Shown here piece after piece: positions 20,274 through 30,850 of a stretch of DNA of 40,047 nt. Source of the DNA: Fidelibacterota bacterium. GTDB taxonomy: Bacteria; Fidelibacterota; Marinisomatia; Marinisomatales; UBA1611. Where the stretch lies: NCBI GenBank assembly GCA_002718655.1, contig PBFM01000010.1, forward strand, positions 1-40,047, in the 5' to 3' direction. The notes under the pieces are model-generated. The model was given only the letters and a program-made list of their open reading frames with translations, made no database searches and had not been told where the DNA came from. The translations under genes were made by a program, and so were the position numbers. The first letter of the stretch is position 1, and every line of letters starts with the position of its first letter.

Positions 20274-21596
20274 ATGAGAAATGTAACAATTGTAGGTGCT
20301 GGTTATGTAGGATTGGTTAGTGGAGCAGGAATTTCTGATTTTGGCCACATAGTAACGTGTGTTGATATATCTAAAAATAAAATCAAAGAGTTGAAAAATG
20401 GTAAAATACCAATATACGAACCTGGTTTAGATGAATTAATAAAAAAAAATGTAAAAGCAGGTAGATTATTTTTTGAAAACAATATAAAAGATGCTATATC
20501 AAATGCAGATATAATTTTTATTGCTGTAGGGACACCAATGAATCAAGATGGTAGTGCCGATATAACTGCAGTAAAAGATGTAGCCAAATCAATTGGTGAA
20601 AATTTAAATAACTATAAGGTTATTTGTACTAAAAGTACAGTCCCAATAGGTACGGGGAAACTGATTATTGATATTATAAAAAATTATAAACCTAATGATA
20701 TTAGATTTGATTATGTCTCAAACCCTGAATTTTTAAGGGAAGGTTCTGCTGTTAAAGACTTTTTATGGCCAGATCGAGTTGTGATTGGTGCACAAAGTCA
20801 ATCTGCTTTTAATATTATGAAAGAAGTATATGGACCATTATATATAAATGAAACGCAAATTATACATACAGGTGTTGTAACTGCTGAGATGATAAAGTAT
20901 GCTTCAAATTCCTTTTTAGCTTTGAAAATAAGCTATATAAATGAAGTCGCCAATTTATGTGAAGCAATAGGTGCTGATGTACATCAAGTATCAAATGCTA
21001 TGGGAAAAGATGGAAGAATAAGTCCTAAATTTTTGCATCCAGGCCCTGGTTTTGGAGGATCATGTTTTCCGAAGGACACGAAAGCATTTCTTTCTTTTTC
21101 AGAAAGCTATGGAAATAAGTTAAGAACTATACAAGCTGCAATTGAAACAAATAAAAATCAAAAGCAAAGAATGGTTGAAAAAATAAAGAAACTTATCGGT
21201 GGAAATTTAAAAAATAAAAAAATTGCAATTTTAGGATTGGCTTTTAAACCAAATACCAATGATGTGAGAGAATCTGCATCAATACATATGATTGAATCCT
21301 TAAATCGTAAAAGGTGTATAATAAATGCATTTGACCCAATTGCAAATGATGAGATGAAGAAAATTTTTCCTAATTTAAATTATAAAAACTCTTGGCAAGA
21401 AGCATGTAAAGGTGCAGATGGGGTAGTAGTGATGACTGAATGGAATGAGTTTAGAGGTATAAGTCTCTCATTATTAAAATCACTTTTAAAACGACCTATT
21501 TTATTGGATACTAGAAATATATTTGATATAGAAAAACTAATAAAGCATAATTATAAATTTGATAATGTTGGCAGGAAATATTTAGATGAAAATTGA
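20274..21596 (+). CDS. ugd: UDP-glucose 6-dehydrogenase
   Basis: 'VGAGYVGLVSGAGISDFGH', 'STVPIGTG', 'NPEFLREGSAVKDFLWPDRVVIG', 'GPGFGGSCFPKDT'. Confidence 0.96.
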   Translation: MRNVTIVGAGYVGLVSGAGISDFGHIVTCVDISKNKIKELKNGKIPIYEPGLDELIKKNVKAGRLFFENNIKDAISNADIIFIAVGTPMNQDGSADITAVKDVAKSIGENLNNYKVICTKSTVPIGTGKLIIDIIKNYKPNDIRFDYVSNPEFLREGSAVKDFLWPDRVVIGAQSQSAFNIMKEVYGPLYINETQIIHTGVVTAEMIKYASNSFLALKISYINEVANLCEAIGADVHQVSNAMGKDGRISPKFLHPGPGFGGSCFPKDTKAFLSFSESYGNKLRTIQAAIETNKNQKQRMVEKIKKLIGGNLKNKKIAILGLAFKPNTNDVRESASIHMIESLNRKRCIINAFDPIANDEMKKIFPNLNYKNSWQEACKGADGVVVMTEWNEFRGISLSLLKSLLKRPILLDTRNIFDIEKLIKHNYKFDNVGRKYLDEN

Positions 21597-22131
21597 AAAT
21601 TCTTATCTTAATGAAGTAAAAATAATCACTCCTGATATCTATTTTGACGAAAGAGGAAATTTTTCTGAAGTATATAAATCCTCAGTATTTAAAAATAATG
21701 GCATAAGAGCAAAATTTGTTCAGGATAATGAAGTTAGATCAAAGTACGGAGTTTTAAGAGGATTGCATTATCAATTAAAATCACCTCAAGGCAAACTTAT
21801 TCGCTGTATTTTAGGAACAATCATTGATGTTGCGGTTGATATTCGAATTGGATCACCAACATTTGGTAAACATATTAAACTAGAATTATCAGCAGATAAT
21901 AAAAAAATGTTATATATACCTGAAGGGTTTGCACACGGATATCTTGTAACATCAAAAAAATCAATTGTTATTTATAAGTGTACAACATACTATGATGAGA
22001 ATGATCAGTATGGTGTTATTTGGAATGATAAAGATTTAGATATAAATTGGAATTTTGAAACACCAGCTCTATCTCAAAAAGATAAAACTTTACCAATGTT
22101 AAAAATAAATAAAAATCTCCCAAAATATTAA
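21586..22131 (+). CDS. rfbC: dTDP-4-dehydrorhamnose 3,5-epimerase
   Basis: '[11 protein letters not shown]', '[31 protein letters not shown]', '[11 protein letters not shown]'. Confidence 0.95.
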   Translation: MKIENSYLNEVKIITPDIYFDERGNFSEVYKSSVFKNNGIRAKFVQDNEVRSKYGVLRGLHYQLKSPQGKLIRCILGTIIDVAVDIRIGSPTFGKHIKLELSADNKKMLYIPEGFAHGYLVTSKKSIVIYKCTTYYDENDQYGVIWNDKDLDINWNFETPALSQKDKTLPMLKINKNLPKY

Positions 22132-22133
22132 AA

Positions 22134-23186
22134 ATGAAGAAAATTCTTGTAACTGGTGGTTGTGGATTTATAGGTTCAAATTTTATTAAATCTGTTATTA
22201 AAAAGGATGAATCTATTTTTATTGTGAATGTTGATAAACTAACATACGCTGGAAATTTGTCAAATTTACAGGATATATCTAGCAGTAATTTTCTGCATAT
22301 AAAAGGTGATATTTGTGATTCAGAATTAATATACTCCATATTTAAAAAATATTCCTTTGATGCAGTAGTGCATTTTGCTGCTGAAAGTCACGTTGATAGG
22401 TCTATTGATGGTCCGTCTAAGTTTGTTAAAACGAACATTGTTGGTACGATGAACTTATTAGAAAATTCGAGAAAATTCATAACGGAATCAAAAGTTAAAA
22501 AATTCAGATTCGTACATATTTCTACGGATGAAGTATATGGGTCACTTACTGATGATATGAAGTTTGTAGAAACGACAAAGTATGATCCTAGTTCACCATA
22601 TTCTGCATCAAAAGCTGGAGCCGATCATTTAGTTAGATCATGGTATCGGACATTTGGTCTCCCCACATTAATAACTAATTGTTCAAATAATTATGGTCCA
22701 TTCCAATTTCCAGAAAAACTAATCCCTTTAATGATAATAAATGCTATGATGGATAAACCCTTACCTATTTACGGTAAAGGGGAAAATATAAGAGATTGGT
22801 TGTATGTTACTGATCATTGTGACGCTATTTGGTCTGTTCTAAATAGTGGTCTTGTAGGAGAGACTTACAATATTGGAGGTGATAACGAAATTAAGAATAT
22901 AGATATTGTTACTAAAATTTGTGAAATTCTTGATGATTTATTACCAAGGGATGATGGGAAAATGCATTCAGAATCAATTACTTTTGTCAAAGATCGTCCT
23001 GGTCATGATTTCCGTTATGCGATAGATGCAAAAAAGATCAGAACTGAATTAGGTTGGAAACCAAAGGAGTCTTTTGATACAGGAATCAGAAAAACTATAG
23101 AGTGGTATCTTTGTAATAAGTCTTGGTGGAAAGCAATACAAGATCAAACATATGGGCAAGAAAGATTAGGAACATTAAATAAGTGA
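22134..23186 (+). CDS. rfbB: dTDP-glucose 4,6-dehydratase
   Basis: '[15 protein letters not shown]', '[14 protein letters not shown]', 'STDEVYGSL', '[15 protein letters not shown]'. Confidence 0.97.
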   Translation: MKKILVTGGCGFIGSNFIKSVIKKDESIFIVNVDKLTYAGNLSNLQDISSSNFLHIKGDICDSELIYSIFKKYSFDAVVHFAAESHVDRSIDGPSKFVKTNIVGTMNLLENSRKFITESKVKKFRFVHISTDEVYGSLTDDMKFVETTKYDPSSPYSASKAGADHLVRSWYRTFGLPTLITNCSNNYGPFQFPEKLIPLMIINAMMDKPLPIYGKGENIRDWLYVTDHCDAIWSVLNSGLVGETYNIGGDNEIKNIDIVTKICEILDDLLPRDDGKMHSESITFVKDRPGHDFRYAIDAKKIRTELGWKPKESFDTGIRKTIEWYLCNKSWWKAIQDQTYGQERLGTLNK

Positions 23187-24073
23187 AGGGAATTATTTTA
23201 GCAGGAGGAAGTGGAACAAGGTTGTACCCAATTACCTCTGTAGTATCAAAACAATTACTTCCCATATATGATAAACCAATGATATACTATCCTCTTTCTA
23301 CTTTGATGCTTTCAGGTATAAATGATATTTTAATTATCTCGACAATTGAAGATACGCCTAGATTTCGTGATTTACTCGGTGATGGAAATCAATTAGGTAT
23401 AAAAATTACTTATAAAGTACAGCCATCACCAGATGGTTTGGCCCAAGCTTTTATATTAGGGGAAGAATTTATTGGTAATGATTCGGTTTGTTTAATTTTA
23501 GGAGACAATATTTTTTTTGGACACGGATTATCAGAATTATTAAATCGAAGTAAAAATATTGTTAATTCAAATGGTGATGCAGTCATCTTTGGATATGAAG
23601 TCAAAGACCCAGAACGTTATGGAGTGGTTACTTTTGATAGCAAAAATAATGTAAAGAGCATTATAGAAAAACCAAAAAAACCAAAATCAAATTATGCTGT
23701 AGTAGGATTATACTTTTATCCAAACAACATCATTGAAATTGCAAAAGATATTAAGCCTTCAGATAGAGGTGAATTGGAAATAACGTCAGTCAATGAAGTT
23801 TTTCTTAGCAGAAGACAGTTGACTGTTGAATTGATGGGTCGTGGATATGCTTGGCTTGATACAGGAACTCAACGTGCGATGAATAACGCTTCGAATTTCA
23901 TCAAAACTATTGAAGATAGACAAGGATTGAAAATAGCATGCCTCGAGGAAATTGCATATCAAAAAGGCTTTATTAATATCAATCAATTAGATGATTTATC
24001 TAATCAATTTTCTAATGATTATGGTCAGTATTTGAAAAATTTGGTAGCAAGAAATAAAAAAATAAAATCTTAA
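23183..24073 (+). CDS. rfbA: Glucose-1-phosphate thymidylyltransferase
   Basis: GTG start; '[37 protein letters not shown]', '[11 protein letters not shown]'. Confidence 0.97.
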   Translation: MKGIILAGGSGTRLYPITSVVSKQLLPIYDKPMIYYPLSTLMLSGINDILIISTIEDTPRFRDLLGDGNQLGIKITYKVQPSPDGLAQAFILGEEFIGNDSVCLILGDNIFFGHGLSELLNRSKNIVNSNGDAVIFGYEVKDPERYGVVTFDSKNNVKSIIEKPKKPKSNYAVVGLYFYPNNIIEIAKDIKPSDRGELEITSVNEVFLSRRQLTVELMGRGYAWLDTGTQRAMNNASNFIKTIEDRQGLKIACLEEIAYQKGFININQLDDLSNQFSNDYGQYLKNLVARNKKIKS

Positions 24074-24076
24074 TTT

Positions 24077-25417
24077 TTAATGATTGTAATTCACACCTAT
24101 CTCGATTGCAAGTTTGTCTATGCTAATTATGCTCACATCACTTTCATTTAAAATAAAATTTGAATTAATAAATTTTATATTATTTACTGCAAAAGACAAT
24201 TCTAATCCATCTATACTGGTTAATCTATCAATTTTTAGTAAAGTAAAAGCCCTCTTTTGATATCCGTTTTCATAACGCTTATCATAAGTATCATTATAAT
24301 GAGAGTTTATCATTTCCCTAGTCATCGAGCCACGCTTTACATATGAATATTCAAATGTTATTCTGAATTTTTCATATAAAGATAAAAATTTTAAAAGTAA
24401 CTCTTCTGAGTGTGGTCCTGCCCAGAATCCCAGTGGTGAATTATGGGAGTAATAATCATTGATATTATATTTATGTTTATAAATACGTTGGTCTGTCCAA
24501 TTGTATTCTGCAGTAAGAAAAATATCTTTTGATCTTATTTTTTTAGCATTTATTCCTATTTGCCATGCAAACCAATTATGATTTTTTTCGTTCAATATCC
24601 ACTCAGGAGTAACTTCATCCATAAAGAAGCCTAAATATATTTTTTTATTCGCTGAAAGTTTGTAACTCATATCGAACCCCATTTGAAGATTATCAGTGTC
24701 ACCTAGATAATTCTCAATTGGATAAAATGGTGCCATCGGTATTAGATAATGGATGTCAAGTGAACGTGATGCATAAATTACAGTCTCATTTAAACTTAAT
24801 GAGAAATCTCCTGTAGGAGACCATTCAATCTTATGTGATGCGATGCTTCTTGGTATATTTATTGTTCGATGACTGAAATCATTATCGTAATAAATCATTC
24901 TTGATGAGTCTTCTATACCACTATTTAAAAAGCCATGGAAATAACTTAAAATTAAGTTTTCATTTAATTTCCACTCTAACCCAAATTGTGGATAAGACGG
25001 GGCTTTCGAAGAGACTTGTAATGCTCTAACACCATACCCCCAATGTCTGTCAAAGATACCAAAATCAAATTCCAATACATTTGTGATATATGCTATCCTA
25101 GCATTGATATATTCACTCCAATATCCAGGGGCATCTTTTGATTTATCAAGATATGGAAGACTCTTTATTGGAGAAAAATGATAAAGTTCAGATTTGATTT
25201 CACCAAAAAAACCTAGTTGCGTGTATTGCAAATCAATATTCCATAAGTCATTATCGAAATTTGCTTTCAAGCCAGCTCCAAAATATGTCAAGGGAGTTTT
25301 TTGATAAATCCAATCACTTCCAGTTGAAGAGTAAATTGAAAAAAAAGTTGGTTTTATTTTAATGTCATTCGAAAAAATCAAATTAATTCCTAGAAAAAAA
25401 AAATAATTGTTTAACAA
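24077..25417 (-). CDS. Wzi-like capsule assembly outer-membrane protein
   Basis: 446 aa; 'FGIFDRHWGYGVRALQVSSKAPSYPQFGLEWKLNENL' resembles Wzi family; located at the end of an EPS locus. Confidence 0.7.
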   Translation of the reverse strand: MLNNYFFFLGINLIFSNDIKIKPTFFSIYSSTGSDWIYQKTPLTYFGAGLKANFDNDLWNIDLQYTQLGFFGEIKSELYHFSPIKSLPYLDKSKDAPGYWSEYINARIAYITNVLEFDFGIFDRHWGYGVRALQVSSKAPSYPQFGLEWKLNENLILSYFHGFLNSGIEDSSRMIYYDNDFSHRTINIPRSIASHKIEWSPTGDFSLSLNETVIYASRSLDIHYLIPMAPFYPIENYLGDTDNLQMGFDMSYKLSANKKIYLGFFMDEVTPEWILNEKNHNWFAWQIGINAKKIRSKDIFLTAEYNWTDQRIYKHKYNINDYYSHNSPLGFWAGPHSEELLLKFLSLYEKFRITFEYSYVKRGSMTREMINSHYNDTYDKRYENGYQKRAFTLLKIDRLTSIDGLELSFAVNNIKFINSNFILNESDVSIISIDKLAIEIGVNYNH

Positions 25418-25426
25418 AATTCTTAA

Positions 25427-27403
25427 TTATTTACTCCTCGCACCTAAAAAAATAATATTTGATAGTGCCTTTATAAAGTATTTCAAATCGGTAAATAATG
25501 GTGATTTTTCTTTTTGGTTTAAATATGTTCTTTCACTTTCAATTATCGCATCGAATGACTTTGGTAGGTCTGCGTAATATGGTGGAATTAATCCAGGCTT
25601 GAAATTTATTCGCTTTTCTTGTAAATCTTTAGGATAAAGGCTGTAATAGTGTTCACTGAGGGCTCTAACTCCTATAAAATTCAAGTCACCTTTTAACCAA
25701 TTATATAGTTGTGGAATTTCATCAATAAAATATTTTCGAAAAAATTTCCCCCATGATGTGATTCTATAATCCCCTTGTAATTTCCCTGTTTTATCTAAGT
25801 GATATTTATCATAAATCTCACCCTGAATAAACTCACTATAGGGATACATTGTTCTTATTTTATATATGTAAATTAGTTTTCCTTCATATCCTATTCTTTT
25901 CAATTTTACTATAGGACCGTATGAAGGAGAGGTTTCTTTTGAAATAGTTTTCTTTTTCTTGCATACAAAGTATAATCTATCTGAAATGAGATTTTCATCT
26001 ATAATTTCAAATCCACAAAATGAAAGTCTTCCAAATATTTCTGATTTTGATAATATTCGATTTTTTCCCTTGGTTAAAATGAAATATATTTGTTTAGTAA
26101 TCATAAGTTTTGGAAATACTCTGTGAAAAAGAAAATGAAAAGGAAGTAATATTAAATAGAGAAAATGAGGCATTTTTGATCTAAGATGTATTCTAAATTT
26201 TTCCAATGGAACAAAATTACCTACTAAAATTCCACCACTTTCTAGTTTTTTATAATTAGCCAGTAAATATTCATTTATTCTTCTACAATCATTTAATCTA
26301 TTAACATTAATTATTAATTTTTTTGAATCATTGAATAACAGTTTAATATTTACGGTTTGATCTGTATTGAAAATTGAAACTTTATTTTTTTCAATTTGTT
26401 CATCAGTGATTGTACTCCAAATGAATTTTATTAATTGATTTTGATAAGCGAAACCAAATGTTTTGATGCTATCTTTTAACAATTCTCTTGTATATGTATT
26501 TTTATTATTTTCTCCAATATTTTCGATTTCCAATTCATCTTGTCCCTCATCTGTAAGAGGAATTTTATTATATCTCTTATTCCTAATTCCATTTTTTTTT
26601 GATTCTCCAAAAAAGAATAAATAAAAAGCAGTTATTTCAATACCAGAATGGAAAATCCCAGCGTTGAAAATTAGAGAAATTGAATCTGAATCGATTCTCA
26701 ATATGTAATAAAATAAGGTTATAAAAAGAATTGTTAATATAGATGCCTTGATATAAGGTGCAATTTCATAGTAGTGATTAATAGAATTTGGTTCCTTATA
26801 TCTATTAGTTAAAAGGGTTCCTAAACCCCAAGATGCTATTAATATTAGTAGATTTTGTTCGTGCATTAGACCATATTGAAAAGACCCATATTTTATGTAA
26901 TTGGTACCAATGTATGTAAAAAAAAGCAATAATATTCCTGGTATAAGCCATTTAATATAAAATTTATTGATGCCCTTTATTTCTATTCTTTTGTCACTGT
27001 ACTTTACTTTGACATTAGTAGATTGAATCATAGCCTTAAATAATATTGAAACAAAAATATCATATAAAAACAAAATAATTGTTAGGGTAAGTATGAATAA
27101 TCTTGAAGTACTCCATAGGTTAGAAAAAGATATAATTATTACTACAAATAATATGCATATAAGAGTTGACCAGAATGTTATTCTTAATGCAAGCCAAAGT
27201 GGTTTTTGTATTAATGCAATTGTTCTTTCATAGTAAAAAGATGTGAAATTTCTAAAAATTAAAAAAATAAAGTATAAGTATAAGTAATTACCATATGGAA
27301 TAAATACTGAGAACTTTTCATAGTGTAAAATTGAAAAAAAGATAGAAAAGAAAGTTAAATCTATTGTAAAAAGAATACTTTGTAGGGTTTTTTTGTGTAT
27401 CAT
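25427..27403 (-). CDS. Polytopic membrane sugar transferase with a central extra domain
   Basis: C-terminal bacterial sugar transferase motifs 'YIYKIRTM', 'RITSWGKFFRKYFIDEIPQLYNWLKGDLNFIGVRALSEHY'; multiple N-terminal TMs. Confidence 0.85.
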   Translation of the reverse strand: MIHKKTLQSILFTIDLTFFSIFFSILHYEKFSVFIPYGNYLYLYFIFLIFRNFTSFYYERTIALIQKPLWLALRITFWSTLICILFVVIIISFSNLWSTSRLFILTLTIILFLYDIFVSILFKAMIQSTNVKVKYSDKRIEIKGINKFYIKWLIPGILLLFFTYIGTNYIKYGSFQYGLMHEQNLLILIASWGLGTLLTNRYKEPNSINHYYEIAPYIKASILTILFITLFYYILRIDSDSISLIFNAGIFHSGIEITAFYLFFFGESKKNGIRNKRYNKIPLTDEGQDELEIENIGENNKNTYTRELLKDSIKTFGFAYQNQLIKFIWSTITDEQIEKNKVSIFNTDQTVNIKLLFNDSKKLIINVNRLNDCRRINEYLLANYKKLESGGILVGNFVPLEKFRIHLRSKMPHFLYLILLPFHFLFHRVFPKLMITKQIYFILTKGKNRILSKSEIFGRLSFCGFEIIDENLISDRLYFVCKKKKTISKETSPSYGPIVKLKRIGYEGKLIYIYKIRTMYPYSEFIQGEIYDKYHLDKTGKLQGDYRITSWGKFFRKYFIDEIPQLYNWLKGDLNFIGVRALSEHYYSLYPKDLQEKRINFKPGLIPPYYADLPKSFDAIIESERTYLNQKEKSPLFTDLKYFIKALSNIIFLGARSK

Positions 27404-27462
27404 CCTATGGAATCATCCTATTTTGCTTGCAATGGGGATTAAATTAAAGGATGGAATACATA

Positions 27463-27482
27463 TGATACTGTGTCCAGGATCA
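27463..27482. promoter_or_regulatory. Small hairpin in the 220-nt leader of the sugar transferase gene
   Basis: TGATACTG-tgtc-CAGGATCA: 8-position stem with one mismatch. Confidence 0.4.
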
Positions 27483-27623
27483 CATTCTTGTAGGGTAAGT
27501 ATAGCAAAACGCATTTGGCATTTATTCTTTTTTTCTTAAAATGCTAACGTTCTACACCGATAAACTTTTCTCCTACTTACATACCAAATATAGCTATTTT
27601 TAAATTGATAAGGAAAAAAATTG

Positions 27624-28694
27624 TTATTCTATTAATAATTGTTTTTCAGAATTTTCAAACATTTCTTTCTTTGACTCAGGATAGTTCAATATAAACCATT
27701 TCATAAATTTTGTTACATCAATTGTTTTTTTTATAAACTTATCTCTTTTTTGTATTTGATTTGTTTTGATTTTTTTATTTTTTATGATGCTAATAGCTTT
27801 TTCTTTAACACCCTCAGTTGAATTAAAAATATATACTAACCCATTTTTCTCTTGCTCTTCCAAGGTACCTGCAGTTAGGGTATTTATATAAATTGCAGGT
27901 GTGCCTAAAATCGCGCATTCAGATGCCATAGTCGCACCCTCACCAATAAATAAAGTTGCATGGAATAGAATGCTATGAATTTCATTTGCAGTTGCATTTA
28001 ATTTATTTTTTCCTAGTTGAACTGGTATATCTCCCTCAGAAGAAATAAATACTGGAGCATAATTTTCAATTTCTTTAACAAGTTTAATTAAAAAATTTAA
28101 TTCAAAACCTTTTTGGCCAATATCATGGCTGGCATTCCAAGAAACTAATCGAATTATTACGTATTTTTGATTTAACGCTAAATTCAAATTGGTAAAAAAA
28201 TTATTATTTGGTTGGAAATATTTAGGGTGCAGGTAACATTGCTCCATAAATCCGTTAAAACGAATGTGCTTATTTCCTAAATGATTTTTATATGCATTAG
28301 GTGTTAGTACTATTTGAGAGAATGGTAAAAATGACATAATGCCAATTTTAGCGTTCTCAGTATCAGTAAATGTAATGTGAGGTTTTTTTAAAAAAAATGC
28401 CACCTGCGCAGCATAAGGTGATGCAAAACTTAGGAATAGATTAGGCTTGAATATTTTTGCTATTTTGTATAACTGATAGTTTGCTTTGAATAAATAAAAA
28501 AATTTCCCGATTAATCCTCTCTTGCCTTCGCCTCTTGATACGTATTGTATACTGTAATGATCTAGTAGATTATGAGTAACATCTTTATTACGTGCAGTTA
28601 TTAAAACTTTGTGACCTTCATTTTTTATCTCCATAATAAAATTTTTAAAATAATGCACATGTGCAGGATGCCCTATATCAAGAAAAATTTTCAT
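27624..28694 (-). CDS. DUF354 family glycosyltransferase/epimerase-like protein
   Basis: 'MKIFLDIGHPAHVHYFKNFIMEIKNEGHKVLITAR', 'FIGEGATMASECAILGTPAIYINTL'. Confidence 0.8.
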   Translation of the reverse strand: MKIFLDIGHPAHVHYFKNFIMEIKNEGHKVLITARNKDVTHNLLDHYSIQYVSRGEGKRGLIGKFFYLFKANYQLYKIAKIFKPNLFLSFASPYAAQVAFFLKKPHITFTDTENAKIGIMSFLPFSQIVLTPNAYKNHLGNKHIRFNGFMEQCYLHPKYFQPNNNFFTNLNLALNQKYVIIRLVSWNASHDIGQKGFELNFLIKLVKEIENYAPVFISSEGDIPVQLGKNKLNATANEIHSILFHATLFIGEGATMASECAILGTPAIYINTLTAGTLEEQEKNGLVYIFNSTEGVKEKAISIIKNKKIKTNQIQKRDKFIKKTIDVTKFMKWFILNYPESKKEMFENSEKQLLIE

Positions 28695-29611
28695 GAAACA
28701 TATTTTACTTTTTCATACACTTTTAAGATTTTAATCGAAACCAAATCCAATCTATATTCTTTTACAGCATCTCTTCCATTAGTTTTTTCTTTTGATTCTA
28801 AGATTAATTTTATTTTATCTTGTATTTCCTTTTCGTTGTAATCTGTTATGAAGCAATTTTTCACATTTTTTATCAATTTATTAACATCACCAACATTGGT
28901 TGAAATTATTGGACAATTACATGCCAATGCTTCTTTAACTACTAATGGTCCTGTTTCTGAAAACGATGTGACAAGTAACATATCAACTGCATTCATTAAA
29001 AGACTTACCTCAGTTCTAGAAAGATCTTTCATCTCAATCAGCTCACAATTGTCTATTTTTTTAACTGCTAATCTTGCCAAAGGATAGTTTTTGATTTTAT
29101 TATTGAATGAAGACGAAAATAGTACATAATTCTTATTTTGATTAAGCCCTAGTTTATTTCTTGCATCTGAAATTGGCATTGGTTTAAAAATATTTAAATC
29201 TATACCACAGGGTATAATGTCAATATCTCTTGAATATATTTTTAACTTTTTTGACAAATCTGAATGAACAAAAATATTTCTTGCTGATAATCTTGATGCT
29301 AGCCAACTATATAAGTAATTATGCCATAAATTAACATCGCTTCCATGAAATGTAATCACAACAGGGACTAATTTTTGCATTGATGCTAGTAAACCAGATA
29401 AGCCATAATGAGCATGAATGATATCATAACTTTTATTTTTTGTTAACTTGTTTCTTAGTAAGAAATAATTTTTTAAGTATCCAACAATTCCTTTGCCTTT
29501 GATTAGAAAATAATCAATTGCTAGACCGTGTTTCTCAAGACTATTTACCTGTTCCTTAACAAACGGACTGATTTTATAACTATTCCCACTCGCTACAATT
29601 AAAATTCTCAT
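28691..29611 (-). CDS. Glycosyltransferase family 4-like protein
   Basis: 'DIIHAHYGLSGLLASM', 'VITFHGSDVNLW', 'SFSETGPLVVKEALACNCPIISTNVGDV'. Confidence 0.9.
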   Translation of the reverse strand: MRILIVASGNSYKISPFVKEQVNSLEKHGLAIDYFLIKGKGIVGYLKNYFLLRNKLTKNKSYDIIHAHYGLSGLLASMQKLVPVVITFHGSDVNLWHNYLYSWLASRLSARNIFVHSDLSKKLKIYSRDIDIIPCGIDLNIFKPMPISDARNKLGLNQNKNYVLFSSSFNNKIKNYPLARLAVKKIDNCELIEMKDLSRTEVSLLMNAVDMLLVTSFSETGPLVVKEALACNCPIISTNVGDVNKLIKNVKNCFITDYNEKEIQDKIKLILESKEKTNGRDAVKEYRLDLVSIKILKVYEKVKYVS

Positions 29612-29612
29612 A

Positions 29613-30836
29613 TTAAGATTTCATCGTGGCTAGTAAGTAATAAAAAAGGGATCCAGAAGTGACTGAGTCAATTACATGACCACCAAAAAAGCTGTAGGCA
29701 AAAAATAAGATAATAGCAATATTGTTCCTTTCATTAGATTGGTAAAAGTCTTTTATTAAACCTCTGGTAATCAAAAGTAAAAAAATTAGTGTTCCAATTA
29801 TGCCATATTTGAAAAAAAAATCAAAAAAATCCATAGATGCATTAGTAAACCAAAATTCACCTCTTTTTTTCCAAAATAAATTTTGTCCGGAAAAACTAGT
29901 TCCAAAAAGTAAAGTCAATGAGTTAGAAAAAGATTCTTCCATTTGTATGTTCAATGAGGCATAGCGTCTAAAATTAATTGATGCTATTCGATTTAAAGTT
30001 TGATTATCATATAAGCCACCAACTTTTTCTGCAGCAGCTATTGATTTATTTATGTTAATACCAAACCGTGACTCATACATTTCAATCGATTTATCAATCA
30101 ACATTGAGAATGAAAAAATAAAAATAATAGTAAAAATATTATATGCTATAATCTTATTTAGACTAAGAGCCCTTCTTTTTAGAGCAAAAAAAATTGGAAT
30201 AATAAAACCAAAAACACTTTTTGATGCAATTATAAAAGCATTGAAAAAAGTTAATGATAAAGGAATAATTTGCTTTCTTAGTTTTTCATCTAGTAAAAAA
30301 TATGTGAAAAAAATCAAGTTCAATATTGAAACAGGGTTACCACCTTGGAACATGCCTTTTGATGTCCCTTCAAATCTATATGCCTCTAGTCCTAATCCAA
30401 ATAAATGACCTGCTAAAAGGTTTAACACAAAAATAGAAAAATTGATATAAATAACTCTCTTAGAAAAGTTTTCACTTATATCCATACGATATTTAATAAA
30501 TACAAAAAGAAAAAGAAGAAATTGAAATCTTAGAATGTAGGTTACATCTTCAAGCAGCATATTAAGCGATGCATGAAAGAAAAAGTGGATAATTGTATTA
30601 AGAACAAAAAATAATAACATAAAGATACTTAACAATTCACCGAAAAATAAATTTTTCTTTATGGCTTTCATGAAATAAAATATTATAAAAAAAAATAAAA
30701 TTGGACCCCTAATCCAATATCCAATATTGAATAATGGATTAGAGATTCCTAAATAAATACGAATGAACCCACTTAAGGTATCAATAAATAGAAAGCTCAA
30801 CATATAATATTTAACAATAGTGTGCAATCTAATCAT
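29613..30836 (-). CDS. Wzy-like O-antigen/EPS polymerase
   Basis: 407 aa polytopic membrane protein in EPS locus, between GT and flippase. Confidence 0.7.
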   Translation of the reverse strand: MIRLHTIVKYYMLSFLFIDTLSGFIRIYLGISNPLFNIGYWIRGPILFFFIIFYFMKAIKKNLFFGELLSIFMLLFFVLNTIIHFFFHASLNMLLEDVTYILRFQFLLFLFVFIKYRMDISENFSKRVIYINFSIFVLNLLAGHLFGLGLEAYRFEGTSKGMFQGGNPVSILNLIFFTYFLLDEKLRKQIIPLSLTFFNAFIIASKSVFGFIIPIFFALKRRALSLNKIIAYNIFTIIFIFSFSMLIDKSIEMYESRFGININKSIAAAEKVGGLYDNQTLNRIASINFRRYASLNIQMEESFSNSLTLLFGTSFSGQNLFWKKRGEFWFTNASMDFFDFFFKYGIIGTLIFLLLITRGLIKDFYQSNERNNIAIILFFAYSFFGGHVIDSVTSGSLFYYLLATMKS

Positions 30837-30850
30837 ATGATTGTTTCATT

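Noticed and set aside
27404-27623. JUMPStart/ops element in the EPS gap
   Set aside because: No GGCGGTAG-type core was found on either strand.
30052-30408. 118-aa plus-strand ORF inside the wzy-like gene
   Set aside because: Antisense to a polytopic membrane protein; hydrophobic mirror coding in AT-rich DNA is expected.
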